Shown one piece after another: positions 15,745 through 26,108 of a stretch of DNA of 64,000 nt. Below the pieces are notes generated by a model. That model was not told the DNA's origin, searched no databases, and saw only the letters and a list, made by a program, of their open reading frames with translations. Every line of letters begins with the position of its first letter. The first letter of the stretch is position 1. A program made the translations under genes and the position numbers. The stretch is from JASBRS01 sp964496495 (GTDB lineage: Bacteria > Deinococcota > Deinococci > Deinococcales > Trueperaceae), in contig CAZBZU010000013.1 of assembly GCA_964496495.1 (NCBI GenBank), forward strand, positions 1 to 64,000, in the 5' to 3' direction.

Positions 15745-17568
15745 GTGACCGACAGCTCGGGCAAGGGCGAGACGCAGGAGCCTCTCGGCATCGGCGCTGC
15801 GGAGCGTCAGCTTGAGGAGCTGCTGAGCGCCGCCTGGGAGCAACGTCATCAGGATGGCGCGGGCTACCGCGAGCTGGCGGCGGCCGCGGCGGAGCTGGCC
15901 AACGACGCCGGCGATACCGCGGCGGAGGCCACCGCCCTGGCGCTGCTGTCGCTGGCGGCCTTCCACGACACCGAGTACGACCTCGCCAGCGCCCGGGCGC
16001 TGCACGCCCTGCAGGCCGCGCAGCTCGACCCGCGGGCGGGCACGGCGCTGTGGGAGCCCGCGCTGGCGGCGCTGCCGCAGCGCGCCCGGGAGGCCCTCAC
16101 CGAGGCGGCGACCGCGCTGGCCATCTCCGACTTCCGCCTCGGGCGCTTCCCGGCGGGGCTGCTGCACGCCAACCTGGAGGCCCGCCTGCGCCACTTGCTG
16201 GGCGACACCCTGGGCGAGGCACTGGCGTGGCACGGCGTGGGCTGGGGCTACGACAAGGTCGGCCTGCACCAGCAGGCGCTGGAGCACCACATGCACGCGC
16301 TCAAGGTGCTGGAGCCGCTGGCGCCCGACCTGGCCGCCAGCCCGCTCAACGGCATCGCCGAGACCTACCTGAACCTCGGCCAGCCGGCGCGCGCCCGCGA
16401 GTACTCGCAGCGCGCGCTGACGGTGGCGGGCGACGGGCCCGAGCGCCGGCGCGAGCGCTCCACCGCCCTGCGGGCCCTGGGGCTGGCCGCTCGAGCGCAA
16501 GGGAACCACGCCGAGGCCGAGCGCTGGCTCCGCAAGAGCATCGCCGCCTCCGACGCCTACGGCGTGAGCCTCAACCTCATCAGCCTGGGCGAGATGTTCC
16601 TGGAGATCGGCCGGCCGGAGGCAGCCCTGCGCGAGTTCCGTGCCTGCGTGGAGGCGCTGGGCCCGCAGGCGCAGACGCGCACGCGGGCCGAGGCGCTGGT
16701 GGGCGTGGGGCAGGCGGCCTTGCTGCTGGGCCGGCCGCAGCAGGCGCTGGAGGAGCTCGAGCGCGCCCTGGCGATGGCGACCGAGGTCGGCGCGCTGGTG
16801 GAGACCTACCGCGCGCACCACGGGGTGGCGCTGGCGCTGCGCGCGCTCGGACAGTTCGAGAGCGCCCTGGAGCACTACGAGGCCTACCACGGCACGCGCG
16901 AGCGCGTGCAGCGGGAGGCGTCCGACGTCCGCACGCGGGTGCTCACGCAGCAGTTCGACGTGGAGCGGCTGCGTCTGGACCGCGAGATCGACCGGCTCAC
17001 CAACGTGGAGCTGGCCGCCGCCTACCGCCAGCTCAAGGAGCTGAACGCCCGGCTGGAGCGGCAGGCCGCGGAGCTCGAGCGCTTGAGCCGCCTCGACGAC
17101 CTCACCGGCCTGAGCAACCGTCGCGCCTTCGACTCTCGCCTCACGGCCGAGGTGGTGCGGGCCAGGCGCGGCGGCACGCCGCTGGCGCTGATCATGCTGG
17201 ACGTGGACAGCTTCAAGGAGATCAACGACCGCTTCTCGCACACCGTCGGCGATGACGTGCTGCGCCAGCTCGGGCGCGTGCTGCGCGGCTGCCTCCGCGA
17301 CGTCGACCTGTGTGCCCGCTTCGGCGGCGACGAGTTCGCGGTGGTCATGCCCATGACCGATCTGGACGGAGCCGCGCGGGTGGCCGAGAAGCTGCGGCTG
17401 GCAGTGGCGGCCGGCGACTGGCGGGAGATCAACGCCAGCCTGCGCCCCACCATCAGCCTGGGCGCGGCCGAGCTGCGCCCGGACGACGACGCCGGCACTC
17501 TGCTCTCCCGCGCCGATGCCATGCTCTACCGCACCAAGCGCCTCGGCCGGAACCGCGTGGAGCGTTGA
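15745..17568 (+). CDS. TPR-GGDEF diguanylate cyclase
   Basis: The 607-aa protein has tetratricopeptide-type helical repeats (about residues 25-390), a coiled coil (about 400-450) and a C-terminal GGDEF domain (about 455-605). The domain has DDLTGLSNRRAF, the active-site GGDEF intact (RFGGDEFAVVMP) and the inhibitory I-site RDVD five residues before it. It should make cyclic di-GMP from two GTP and be product-inhibited. No membrane segment or signal peptide is seen, so TPR partners probably control it. GTG 15745 follows GAGGGGG; sequence upstream of it is antisense to the thioredoxin-like gene. Confidence 0.92.
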   Translation: MTDSSGKGETQEPLGIGAAERQLEELLSAAWEQRHQDGAGYRELAAAAAELANDAGDTAAEATALALLSLAAFHDTEYDLASARALHALQAAQLDPRAGTALWEPALAALPQRAREALTEAATALAISDFRLGRFPAGLLHANLEARLRHLLGDTLGEALAWHGVGWGYDKVGLHQQALEHHMHALKVLEPLAPDLAASPLNGIAETYLNLGQPARAREYSQRALTVAGDGPERRRERSTALRALGLAARAQGNHAEAERWLRKSIAASDAYGVSLNLISLGEMFLEIGRPEAALREFRACVEALGPQAQTRTRAEALVGVGQAALLLGRPQQALEELERALAMATEVGALVETYRAHHGVALALRALGQFESALEHYEAYHGTRERVQREASDVRTRVLTQQFDVERLRLDREIDRLTNVELAAAYRQLKELNARLERQAAELERLSRLDDLTGLSNRRAFDSRLTAEVVRARRGGTPLALIMLDVDSFKEINDRFSHTVGDDVLRQLGRVLRGCLRDVDLCARFGGDEFAVVMPMTDLDGAARVAEKLRLAVAAGDWREINASLRPTISLGAAELRPDDDAGTLLSRADAMLYRTKRLGRNRVER

Positions 17569-17734
17569 GCCGCGCGGCGCGATCCACCTGGCGACCCCAC
17601 CCTGCCAACCCCGCCGCCCGGCTCCCTGACGGCACTGCAGCCACGGAGGCGGCGCGCCGCTCTTGCTACACTGTGCGCCGGAGCGCCGGGCGCGCGGCGG
17701 CGCGTCGGCTGCCTCCGCTGGAAGGGGTCCGGCC

Positions 17735-18856
17735 ATAGGTAGAGCCATCGCCCTATCGATCGTTCTGGGCGTGCTGGGCGTGCTCGCCACCTTCTGGTGG
17801 CTCGGGGAGAGCGTCACCACCGTCGCTCAGGTGCCGGTGTGGGCGCTGGTGGTGGGCGCGCTGCTCACCGGCGTCAACTATCTCTTTGGCGCCGCACGGC
17901 TGACCTTGCTGACGCGCATGACCGGCCAGCCGGTGGGGTTCCTGCGCTCGCTCAGGGCCTACACCCTGGGCCTGCTGAGCGCCGCCATCACCCCCGGCGG
18001 CAGCGGGCAGGCGCCGGCGGTGGTGCTGTCGCTGGTGCGGGACGGAGTCCCCGCCTCGCGCGCCTGGTCGGTCAACGTCTACATCTGGGTGGTCGACCTC
18101 TTCTTCCTCACCTGGTCGGTGCCGATCGGGCTGGTGGCCCTGGGCCATTCCACCGACCTGCTCGGCGCCACCTCCCCGGTGGGGCTGGCGCTGGCGCTCA
18201 GCGTCGCCTTCCTGATGCTCAACTTCGTGCTCGCCTACCGGCTGCACTGGATCAAGGCGATCGTCGGGCCGGTCATGCGGCTGCGCTTCCTGCGCCGCTG
18301 GCGCGAGCCGGCGCTCGACTTCCTCGACCGGGTGGCGGCCGCCACCAGCGAGTTCTCGCGCCGCGGCATCGGCCTGCAGGTGATACTGCACGCCCTCACC
18401 GCCGGCCTCTACATCGCCACCTACCTGGCCTTCTACATCATCCTGGTGGGGCTCGGCGACCGGCCTCCGTTGCTGCCGGCCATCGCCGCGGTGCAGCTGC
18501 CGATGGTGATCGCCTTCATCTTCCCCACGCCGGGGGGCGCCGGCATCCTGGAGATCGCGGCGGCCTCGCTGTTCAGCGCCGAGGGGGGCGGCGGCTCCGT
18601 GGCGGCGGCCATCCTGGCGTGGCGCCTGCTCACCTACTACAGCCGCTACGCCATCGGGCCGGCGGCCGGCGGCACCGTGCTGGTGCGCCGGCGCCGTGCC
18701 CGGGTGCCGCGCGGCATCGACGTGCCGCCAGGCGCCACCGACGAGAACCCGCTCGGCGAGGACGGGGCGGCCGCCGGCGCCGCCGCCAGCGACCCCGCCG
18801 AGCCGTCCGAGGTCGGAGACGCCGAAGAGGCCGACCGCCAGCAGACGTCCTCCTGA
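17735..18856 (+). CDS. Lysylphosphatidylglycerol synthase-like flippase family membrane protein (UPF0104)
   Basis: A protein of about 373 aa with some eight membrane segments matches the AglD/YbhN/MprF-N family. It shows SAAITPGGSGQAPAVVLSLVR near residue 90, the family PGGxGxxE-like signature again as FPTPGGAGILE near 270, and a final YYSRYAIGP segment. The role is probably lipid or isoprenoid handling at the inner membrane. The start is uncertain. TTG 17663 lies in a promoter-like element (TGCTACACT), while GGAAGGGG (17720-17727) points to an ATA codon at 17735. The C-terminal 50 residues are acidic and polar. Confidence 0.75.
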   Translation: MGRAIALSIVLGVLGVLATFWWLGESVTTVAQVPVWALVVGALLTGVNYLFGAARLTLLTRMTGQPVGFLRSLRAYTLGLLSAAITPGGSGQAPAVVLSLVRDGVPASRAWSVNVYIWVVDLFFLTWSVPIGLVALGHSTDLLGATSPVGLALALSVAFLMLNFVLAYRLHWIKAIVGPVMRLRFLRRWREPALDFLDRVAAATSEFSRRGIGLQVILHALTAGLYIATYLAFYIILVGLGDRPPLLPAIAAVQLPMVIAFIFPTPGGAGILEIAAASLFSAEGGGGSVAAAILAWRLLTYYSRYAIGPAAGGTVLVRRRRARVPRGIDVPPGATDENPLGEDGAAAGAAASDPAEPSEVGDAEEADRQQTSS

Positions 18857-19196
18857 GGCGCGCGCCGCCCGCACCGGCCTGCTCCCGGCCTGCTCCCGGC
18901 CTGCTCCCGGCCTGCGCCGGTCCTGCGCCCGGCCTGCACGGCTTCGACGGGCTCCTGCAGGGCCCCGGCGGCCGGCCGCCCACGGCCGTCACACGCTCGC
19001 CACATGCTGACCCCACGGTCGCCTCACGGCGACCTCACCGCATTTGCATGGCGCATGCACGGTGATTCAGATCGCTCTTGAAACCTTGGGCGCACACTGC
19101 CTGCGGTCTTGGGGGAAGGCCCAGACCCGGTCCCCGCATCGCGACGTGACTGCGCGTCAGCTTCCCGCGCCCTTGCGCGCACGCTAAGGAGAAACC
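18857..19196. other. 340-bp intergenic region with tandem repeat and hairpin
   Basis: It holds an 11-bp tandem repeat (18876-18930) and a hairpin GGTCGCC-TCAC-GGCGACC (19017-19034). The leader of the secreted-protein gene follows, with a possible TTGAAA -35 near 19079 but no clear -10. No convincing gene is seen. Confidence 0.5.
18876..18930 (+). repeat. 11-bp tandem repeat, three exact plus two diverged copies
   Basis: GGCCTGCTCCC is repeated exactly at 18876, 18887 and 18898, followed by GGCCTGCGCC and GGTCCTGCGCCC. It lies just after the UPF0104 stop codon. Confidence 0.8.
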
Positions 19197-19766
19197 ATGA
19201 AACGCCTCTTCCTGATCCCCGCCGCCGTCCTCGCCCTCGCCATCCCTGCCATGGTGTCCGCAGCCGGCCTGCACCTCGGCTACCACACCGGCGCCTTCGA
19301 TTTCACGGACAGCTCCATCGAGACCGGGTACATCGGCTTCACCATGAACGGCAACCAGCTCCAGGTGAACGTCTCGAGCGCCGGCTCGATCAGCGGCATC
19401 CCGTCGATCAGCGTGGTCGGCTACGGGCCGACCACCGATGCGCTCGGCCGCGACGTCTACCCCACCTTCGGCCAGCTCGGCAACGTCACCCTCTACGGCG
19501 CCGGCGGTTGGGCGGGCATGAACGTGCTGCACGACAACGCCAAGGTCGCAACCGTCGCCAGCGACTACGTGTCGGCGCTGACCGGGTTGGGCTTCAAGGC
19601 CAAGGAGCTGTCCACCGGAACTCCGAACGTGATCGCCTACGACTTCACCATGAACGGCAACACCCTGCACGCGGTCTTCCACCAGGCGGGCGCCGACTAC
19701 TACACCGGCGCGTCGACCTCGGTCACCGCGCACCTGGCGGTGGTGCCCTCGGTGGCGTCCTCCTGA
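19197..19766 (+). CDS. Secreted protein of unknown function with a two-fold internal repeat
   Basis: The 189-aa protein has a classic signal peptide (LFLIPAAVLALAIPAMVSAA, cleavage about residue 22) and a strong ribosome site AAGGAG (19186-19191). The mature part contains FTMNGNQLQVNVSSAG and, about 100 residues later, FTMNGNTLHAVFHQAG, suggesting two related beta-rich units. It is poor in charged residues and has no cysteine, as expected for an exported beta protein. No family is recognised. A hairpin terminator follows at 19845-19878. Confidence 0.75.
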   Translation: MKRLFLIPAAVLALAIPAMVSAAGLHLGYHTGAFDFTDSSIETGYIGFTMNGNQLQVNVSSAGSISGIPSISVVGYGPTTDALGRDVYPTFGQLGNVTLYGAGGWAGMNVLHDNAKVATVASDYVSALTGLGFKAKELSTGTPNVIAYDFTMNGNTLHAVFHQAGADYYTGASTSVTAHLAVVPSVASS

Positions 19767-19844
19767 GTCCGCTCGCGATCTCGGCCGCGCGTCGCTGACC
19801 GACGCGCCCGGCCGGATCCCTCCCCCACGCGGCCTGCGGGCCGC

Positions 19845-19878
19845 TCGGCGCCCGGCCCCCCACGCTGCCGGGCGCCGA
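19845..19878 (+). terminator. Hairpin terminator after the secreted-protein gene
   Basis: TCGGCGCCCGG (19845-19855) pairs perfectly with CCGGGCGCCGA (19868-19878) over a 12-nt loop. CCTTTG follows, giving a short U-tract. It separates the secreted-protein gene from the ccm operon. Confidence 0.6.
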
Positions 19879-19966
19879 CCTTTGCAGGGCAGGCAGCAGC
19901 GGACGAGGCTCAGGGGTCCGGGTCGCCGCGACGTGCGGGGCGGAGGCGGCGCCCCGGCCGATGGGC

Positions 19967-19972
19967 GATACT
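19967..19972 (+). promoter_or_regulatory. -10 box GATACT of a leaderless-type promoter (ccm operon)
   Basis: GATACT (19967-19972) is followed 6 nt later by ATG 19979, placing the expected transcription start at the ccmA start codon. This argues for ATG 19979 rather than ATG 19961. Confidence 0.45.
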
Positions 19973-19978
19973 GGCGTG

Positions 19979-20653
19979 ATGCCGGCTCCGGACGCCAGCC
20001 CCGAGGTCCCCGCCATCGCCCTCGACGGCGTGACCAAGCGCTTCGGCCGCGAGCCGGTGCTGCGCGGGCTGCGCCTGGAGATGGCTCCGGGCCGGGTGGC
20101 GGTCCTCAGGGGCAGCAACGGCGCCGGCAAGACCACCCTGCTGCGGCTGCTGGCCACCCGCCTGCGGCCCACCAGCGGGCACGGCCGGGTGTTCGGCTAC
20201 GACCTGCAACGAGGCGGCGACGAGGTGCGCCGCCGGGTCGCGCTGCTGAGCGTGCTGGGCGGCAACTACGCCATGCTGACGGCACGCGAGAACCTCGCCC
20301 TCGCCGCCACCCTCACGGGCCTGCCCGACGCCGACGTCGACGGCGCGCTGGCGCACGTGGGCCTGGCACAGGTCGCCGACGTCCTCACGCGCACCTTCTC
20401 CAGCGGCATGAAGAAGCGCCTGGGGCTGGCACGGTTGCTGCTCGTCGACGCGCCGTTGTGGCTGCTCGACGAGCCCTTCGCGGCCCTCGACGAGGACGGC
20501 AAGCGCCTGCTGGAGGACGCCCTGGCGAGCGCCCGCGCCGGCGGCCGCACCATCCTCATGGCCTCGCACGAGCTGGAGCGCAGCTCGCGCTTCGCCGACG
20601 CCGTGCTCGAGCTCGAAGGCGGCCGCCTGCTGCGGGCCGGGAGCGGCGCGTGA
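19979..20653 (+). CDS. ccmA: Heme exporter ATPase CcmA
   Basis: A 224-aa ABC ATPase with Walker A GSNGAGKT, signature FSSGMKKR and Walker B LWLLDEPF, then the switch His in ASHELE. It energises the CcmABCD complex that releases heme-loaded CcmE in system I cytochrome c maturation. It is the first gene of the ccm operon. Its stop overlaps the ccmB GTG start by 4 nt (GTGA). The start is set at 19979 because of the -10 box directly upstream. Confidence 0.9.
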   Translation: MPAPDASPEVPAIALDGVTKRFGREPVLRGLRLEMAPGRVAVLRGSNGAGKTTLLRLLATRLRPTSGHGRVFGYDLQRGGDEVRRRVALLSVLGGNYAMLTARENLALAATLTGLPDADVDGALAHVGLAQVADVLTRTFSSGMKKRLGLARLLLVDAPLWLLDEPFAALDEDGKRLLEDALASARAGGRTILMASHELERSSRFADAVLELEGGRLLRAGSGA

Positions 20654-21327
20654 GCGACCTCGCCGCCATCCTCGCCGTCGCCCGCAAGGACCTGCTGCAG
20701 GAGGTGCGGGGGCGGGCGGTGACCGTCGCCACGCTGTTCTTCTCGGCCGTAACGCTGGTGATGATGGCCTTCGCCATCGGGCAGGACGCAGCGCTGCTGC
20801 AACGCTCGGCGCCCGGCGTGCTGTGGGTGGCGCTGGCCTTCGCCGGGGTGATCGCCTCGGCGCAGAGCTTCCAGTCCGACCTGGAGGAGGGCGCCTTCGA
20901 TCAGCTGCTGCTCTACCCGGTGCCGCGGGCGTCGGTGTTCCTCGGCAAGCTGCTGGCCAACTGGCTCTACCTCACCCTGCTGGGGCTGCTGATGACGCCG
21001 GTGACGCTGGTGCTCTACGGCGCCCCGGCCGGCCCGAGAGCCTGGCTGCTGGTGCCGACGCTGGCGCTCGGCACCCTCGGCTTCGCCCTCATCGCCACCT
21101 TCTACGCCGCGCTCACCGCCAACCTGCGGGCGCGCGAGGCCCTCCTGCCGGTGCTGATGTTCCCCGTGGTGGTCCCGGTTCTGCTGGGCGCGGTGCGCGC
21201 CAGCGAAGCCACGCTGCAGCTCTCGAACGCCGCGTTGACGGGGGGTTGGCTACAATTGCTGGGTGGGTTCGACCTGGTGTACCTGGTCACCTGCACAGCC
21301 ATCTTTCATCTGGTCGTGGAGGAATAG
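20650..21327 (+). CDS. ccmB: Heme exporter permease CcmB
   Basis: The 225-aa protein begins VSDLAAILAVARKDLLQEVR and has about six membrane helices. It carries the CcmB hallmark FQSDLEEGAFDQLLLYPVPR and the conserved ALLPVLMFPVVVPVLLGAV. It is the membrane partner of CcmA in the system I ABC complex. The GTG start at 20650 overlaps the ccmA stop; the frame upstream is the +1 shadow of ccmA. Confidence 0.92.
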   Translation: MSDLAAILAVARKDLLQEVRGRAVTVATLFFSAVTLVMMAFAIGQDAALLQRSAPGVLWVALAFAGVIASAQSFQSDLEEGAFDQLLLYPVPRASVFLGKLLANWLYLTLLGLLMTPVTLVLYGAPAGPRAWLLVPTLALGTLGFALIATFYAALTANLRAREALLPVLMFPVVVPVLLGAVRASEATLQLSNAALTGGWLQLLGGFDLVYLVTCTAIFHLVVEE

Positions 21328-21361
21328 ACCTAGGTCGAAGCACCGGCCAGCCACATCGCTC

Positions 21362-21367
21362 TAGACT
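21362..21367 (+). promoter_or_regulatory. Possible internal -10 box TAGACT upstream of ccmC
   Basis: TAGACT sits in the 99-nt gap between ccmB and ccmC, the only sizeable gap within the operon, about 60 nt before the ccmC start. The same hexamer precedes pdxH and frr. No -35 is evident. Confidence 0.35.
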
Positions 21368-21426
21368 GGGCGGCGAGGCCTTTCGGCGCCGCGCGCGAGC
21401 GTGGCCGGGCCGTTGAAGGAGACACG

Positions 21427-22158
21427 ATGACCGATCCGCACGAGACCCGCAAGCGCCCGCCGTGGCTGCGCGCGCTGGGGCTCGTCACGCTGGTGCTGTT
21501 CGCCGTCGGCGCCTACCTGGCGCTGGTGGTGAGCCCGCCCGACGTCAACCAGGGGCAGCTGATCCGCATGATGTACGCCCACGTGGCGGTGGCGTGGGTG
21601 TGCTTCGTGGCGGTCATCGTGACCGCCCTCTACGGCATGCTCTTCCTCTGGCAAGGCAAGCACCTCGACGACGCCCGCGCGGTCGCCAACGCCGAGGTGG
21701 CCACCTTCTTCGCTGGCCTGACGCTGCTCTCCGGCATGACCTACTCCAAGCCCACCCTCAACACCTACTGGACGTGGGACGCCAAGCTCACCCTCACCGC
21801 GCTGATGTTCGCGCTGCTGGTGGGCTACTTCGTGGTGCGCGGGCTCATCGACGACCCCACCCGGCGCGGACGCGTCAGCGCCGTGATCGGCATCGTGGTG
21901 GCGGTGAGCCTGCCCTTCAACTACCTGGCGGCCGCCTGGTTCCGCACGCTGCACCCGACCCTCAGCGTGGCGGTGACCGGCATCCACATGGCCCCCACCA
22001 TGCTGGTCGTACTGCTATTCAACGTCGGCGTCGCCGCGCTCGTCTACCTGACCTTCGTCTCCGAGCGGGTGCGCATCGCGCGGCTCGAGAGAGCCCGCGA
22101 GGAAGCGCGCGAGCGCCGTGAGCGCGGCGCCGCCGAGGGGGAGGTCGTCCGTGTCTGA
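21427..22158 (+). CDS. ccmC: Heme handling protein CcmC
   Basis: The 243-aa protein has about six membrane helices and the tryptophan-rich periplasmic heme-binding loop (TYWTWDAKLT). It also has the two conserved histidines, one in MMYAHVAVAW and one in GIHMAPTML. CcmC holds heme for transfer to CcmE. GAAGGAGAC precedes ATG 21427. The C-terminal 35 residues are charged and extend into the cytoplasm. It overlaps the small ccmD gene by 8 nt. Confidence 0.94.
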   Translation: MTDPHETRKRPPWLRALGLVTLVLFAVGAYLALVVSPPDVNQGQLIRMMYAHVAVAWVCFVAVIVTALYGMLFLWQGKHLDDARAVANAEVATFFAGLTLLSGMTYSKPTLNTYWTWDAKLTLTALMFALLVGYFVVRGLIDDPTRRGRVSAVIGIVVAVSLPFNYLAAAWFRTLHPTLSVAVTGIHMAPTMLVVLLFNVGVAALVYLTFVSERVRIARLERAREEARERRERGAAEGEVVRV

Positions 22159-22285
22159 TCTCGCTGCACACTGGCGCTGGGTGGCGCTCATCTGGATCGA
22201 AGTGGTGCTCGCCTACGGCGGCTACAGCCTCTATCTCGCCGCGCGCGCCCGCCGCGCCGAGCGCCGAGAGGACGACCGGCGTTGA
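22151..22285 (+). CDS. ccmD: CcmD-like small membrane protein
   Basis: A 44-codon gene starting at GTG 22151 inside the end of ccmC encodes one membrane helix (VALIWIEVVLAYGGYSLYLA) and a basic RARRAERRE tail. This is the size, topology and position of CcmD, which ties CcmC and CcmE to CcmAB. Its stop overlaps the ccmE TTG start by 4 nt (TTGA). Confidence 0.85.
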   Translation: MSDLAAHWRWVALIWIEVVLAYGGYSLYLAARARRAERREDDRR

Positions 22286-22716
22286 GCTTCCGCAAGGTCG
22301 CCTACGCCCTCCTGGGCGTCGCGGTGCTGGCCGTGGCGGGCATCATGATCGTCAAGGCGCTGAACAACTCGCTGGTCTACTTCGTGCTGCCCAACGAGTA
22401 CGCCAAGGACCCGCAGGGCTTCGCCGGCCGGCGCATCCGCCTGGGCGGGCTGGTGGAGCCGGGCACGGTGCACTTCAACGACAAGACGCTGAAGCTCACC
22501 TTCACCATCACCGACAGCATCAAGTCGTACCCCGTCAGCTACCAGGGCGCGCCGCCCGACCTGTTCAAGCCCGACCAGGGCGTGGTCGTCGAAGGCACCT
22601 TCCACAACGGGACCTTCGTGGGCAACCAGCTGCTGGTGAAGCACAGCGCCGACTACAAGCCGCCCAAACCGGGCCAGCCCATCGACGTCAACATGCTCAA
22701 ACGGACGCTCCAGTAG
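22282..22716 (+). CDS. ccmE: Heme chaperone CcmE
   Basis: The 144-aa protein has an N-terminal membrane anchor (about residues 6-28) and an OB-fold domain with RIRLGGLVEPGTV and VVVEGTFHNG. The covalent heme-binding histidine is present as His121 in LLVKHSADY, with Tyr125 as possible axial ligand. Classical (His-type) CcmE accepts heme from CcmC and hands it to CcmF. It starts with TTG, translationally coupled to ccmD. Confidence 0.94.
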   Translation: MSFRKVAYALLGVAVLAVAGIMIVKALNNSLVYFVLPNEYAKDPQGFAGRRIRLGGLVEPGTVHFNDKTLKLTFTITDSIKSYPVSYQGAPPDLFKPDQGVVVEGTFHNGTFVGNQLLVKHSADYKPPKPGQPIDVNMLKRTLQ

Positions 22717-22742
22717 CGGGCTGAGCGCCGGAGAGGCAGCCC

Positions 22743-24787
<2,045 letters not shown>

Positions 24788-24791
<4 letters not shown>

Positions 24792-24847
24792 CCTGCAGGA
24801 TGACCCGCAGGATGAGGCGCGGGCTGACGCGCGGGATGACGCGCAGG
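24788..24847 (+). repeat. 12-bp tandem repeat, five copies
   Basis: Five units of the type ATGACCCGCAGG (variants ATGACCTGCAGG, ATGAGGCGCGGG, CTGACGCGCGGG, ATGACGCGCAGG) run head to tail between ccmF and ccmG. Four of the five begin with ATG. Confidence 0.85.
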
Positions 24848-24874
24848 GTGCCAGCCGGGGGGTCGGCGGGATGA
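24788..24874 (+). CDS. 28-codon mini-ORF of 12-bp repeats coupling ccmF to ccmG
   Basis: ATG 24788 overlaps the ccmF stop (ATGA), and the mini-ORF's own TGA (24872-24874) overlaps the ccmG ATG (24871) in another ATGA. The peptide is mostly MTRR/MRRG-like repeats (MTCR MTRR MRRG LTRG MTRR) from a 12-bp tandem repeat. It may serve only to carry ribosomes from ccmF to ccmG. No expression evidence can be read from sequence. Confidence 0.45.
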
Positions 24875-25413
24875 GGCGCCTGATCACGGTGGTGGCGGTG
24901 GTGGCGGTGCTGGGCGGGCTGTTCCTCTACGGCCTGTTCCGCGGGCCGCCCAACCGCGACGTTCCCTCACAGCTGGTGGGCAAGCCCGCCCCGGACTTCA
25001 CGCTCCCGCTCTACACCCGCTTCCAGAGCCGCTTCGGTAGCAGCTTCTCGCTCTCCGCGCACAAGGGCACGCCCCTGGTCATCAACTTCTGGGCGTCGTG
25101 GTGCAACCCCTGCTTCGAGGAGGCGCCGCTGCTGGAGTCGGCCTACCGCCAGTACCGCAGCCAGGGCGTGCTGTTCGTCGGCGTCCAGACGCAGGACCGC
25201 GGCCAGTACGACGCCGGTCGCAGCTTCATCTCCCGCTTCGGCTTCGACTTCCCGGTGGGGATGGACAACGACAGCTCCATCGGCGTGAACTACGCCCTCT
25301 TCGGCGTGCCCGAGACCTTCTTCGTGGACCGGCAGGGGATCGTGGTCTACAAGCAGGTCGGCCCGCTGACGCAGGCCGTGCTGGCGCGCGAGATCGAGGC
25401 GATCGTCAAGTGA
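24871..25413 (+). CDS. ccmG: Thiol:disulfide interchange protein CcmG/DsbE
   Basis: The 180-aa protein has an N-terminal membrane anchor (LITVVAVVAVLGGLFLYGLF) and a periplasmic thioredoxin domain with the active site WCNPC (about residues 77-81) and the cis-proline loop GVPETFFVD. It keeps apocytochrome CxxCH or CcmH cysteines reduced for heme attachment. GTPLVINFWASWC is the family signature. It overlaps the mini-ORF upstream and ccmH downstream (GTGA). Confidence 0.93.
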   Translation: MRRLITVVAVVAVLGGLFLYGLFRGPPNRDVPSQLVGKPAPDFTLPLYTRFQSRFGSSFSLSAHKGTPLVINFWASWCNPCFEEAPLLESAYRQYRSQGVLFVGVQTQDRGQYDAGRSFISRFGFDFPVGMDNDSSIGVNYALFGVPETFFVDRQGIVVYKQVGPLTQAVLAREIEAIVK

Positions 25414-26108
25414 GCGCAGCGAGGCGAACGGCGCGGCCGAACGCCCCCGCGCCGGCGCGCGAAGGGCAGGGAGTCGGCAGGCCCGGTGCCGCCGTGCTGC
25501 GGGCCGCCACCTTCGCCGTGGCGGCGTCCCTCGCCGGCCTGCCGCTGCACGCCGGGCCGGCGCCGGCGAGACCGACGCTGGCCGCCTTCGCCCAGGCTCA
25601 GACCGGCACCACCAGCGCCACCACCGGGTCCACCGCCGGGTCCACCGCCACCACCCCCGGGAGCAACCCGGCGGCCGCCGCCTCCTCGTCGGGCGCTGCC
25701 GTCGAGATCTCGTCGCGGGCCTACGCCATCGCCGCCAAGCTGCGCTGCCCGGTGTGCACCGCGGAGTCGGTGGCGGACTCCGGGGCCGAGATCTCCGCCG
25801 AGATGCGGCAGCTGATCCAGCAGCAGCTCGACGCCGGCAAGAGCGAGGCACAGATCATCCACTACTTCACGCAGCGCTACGGCGACTGGATCCTGCTCGA
25901 TCCGCCCAAGCGCGGCGTGCATCTGCTGGTGTGGTTGCTGCCGGTACTGGCGCTGCTTGGTGGCGCGGGGGGCCTGGCGCTGCTGGTGCGCCGCTGGCGC
26001 GCCGCCGCCGAGACCGGCCCTCCCGTCGACGCCGCCGCGCTCGAGCGCGTGCGGCGAGAGCTCGACGAGCGCCTGGCGCGCGCCCGTGAGAGCGAGGAGC
26101 GGGACTGA
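25410..26108 (+). CDS. ccmH: Cytochrome c maturation protein CcmH
   Basis: The 232-aa protein from GTG 25410 has an N-terminal signal/anchor, a Thr/Ala/Ser-rich spacer (about 60-95) and the CcmH core. The core shows the redox motif LRCPVC (Cys in KLRCPVCTAESVADSGA), EMRQLIQQQLDAGKSE and YGDWILLDPP. A membrane helix and a charged tail follow. CcmH presents apocytochrome thiols to CcmF. The long spacer before the core is unusual. It shares one base with the next start (TGATG). Confidence 0.9.
   Translation: MSAARRTARPNAPAPAREGQGVGRPGAAVLRAATFAVAASLAGLPLHAGPAPARPTLAAFAQAQTGTTSATTGSTAGSTATTPGSNPAAAASSSGAAVEISSRAYAIAAKLRCPVCTAESVADSGAEISAEMRQLIQQQLDAGKSEAQIIHYFTQRYGDWILLDPPKRGVHLLVWLLPVLALLGGAGGLALLVRRWRAAAETGPPVDAAALERVRRELDERLARARESEERD

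Noticed and set aside
18876..18930. CRISPR-like array
   Set aside because: Units are 11 bp with no unique spacers, and there are no cas genes in the window; it is a simple tandem repeat.
19961..19978. Alternative ccmA start at ATG 19961
   Set aside because: The -10 box at 19967-19972 would lie inside the coding region, and the extra six residues are not part of the ABC domain.
21236..21258. Promoter inside ccmB (TTGACG...TACAAT)
   Set aside because: The spacing between the hexamers is far below 16-18 nt and the site lies within conserved coding sequence.
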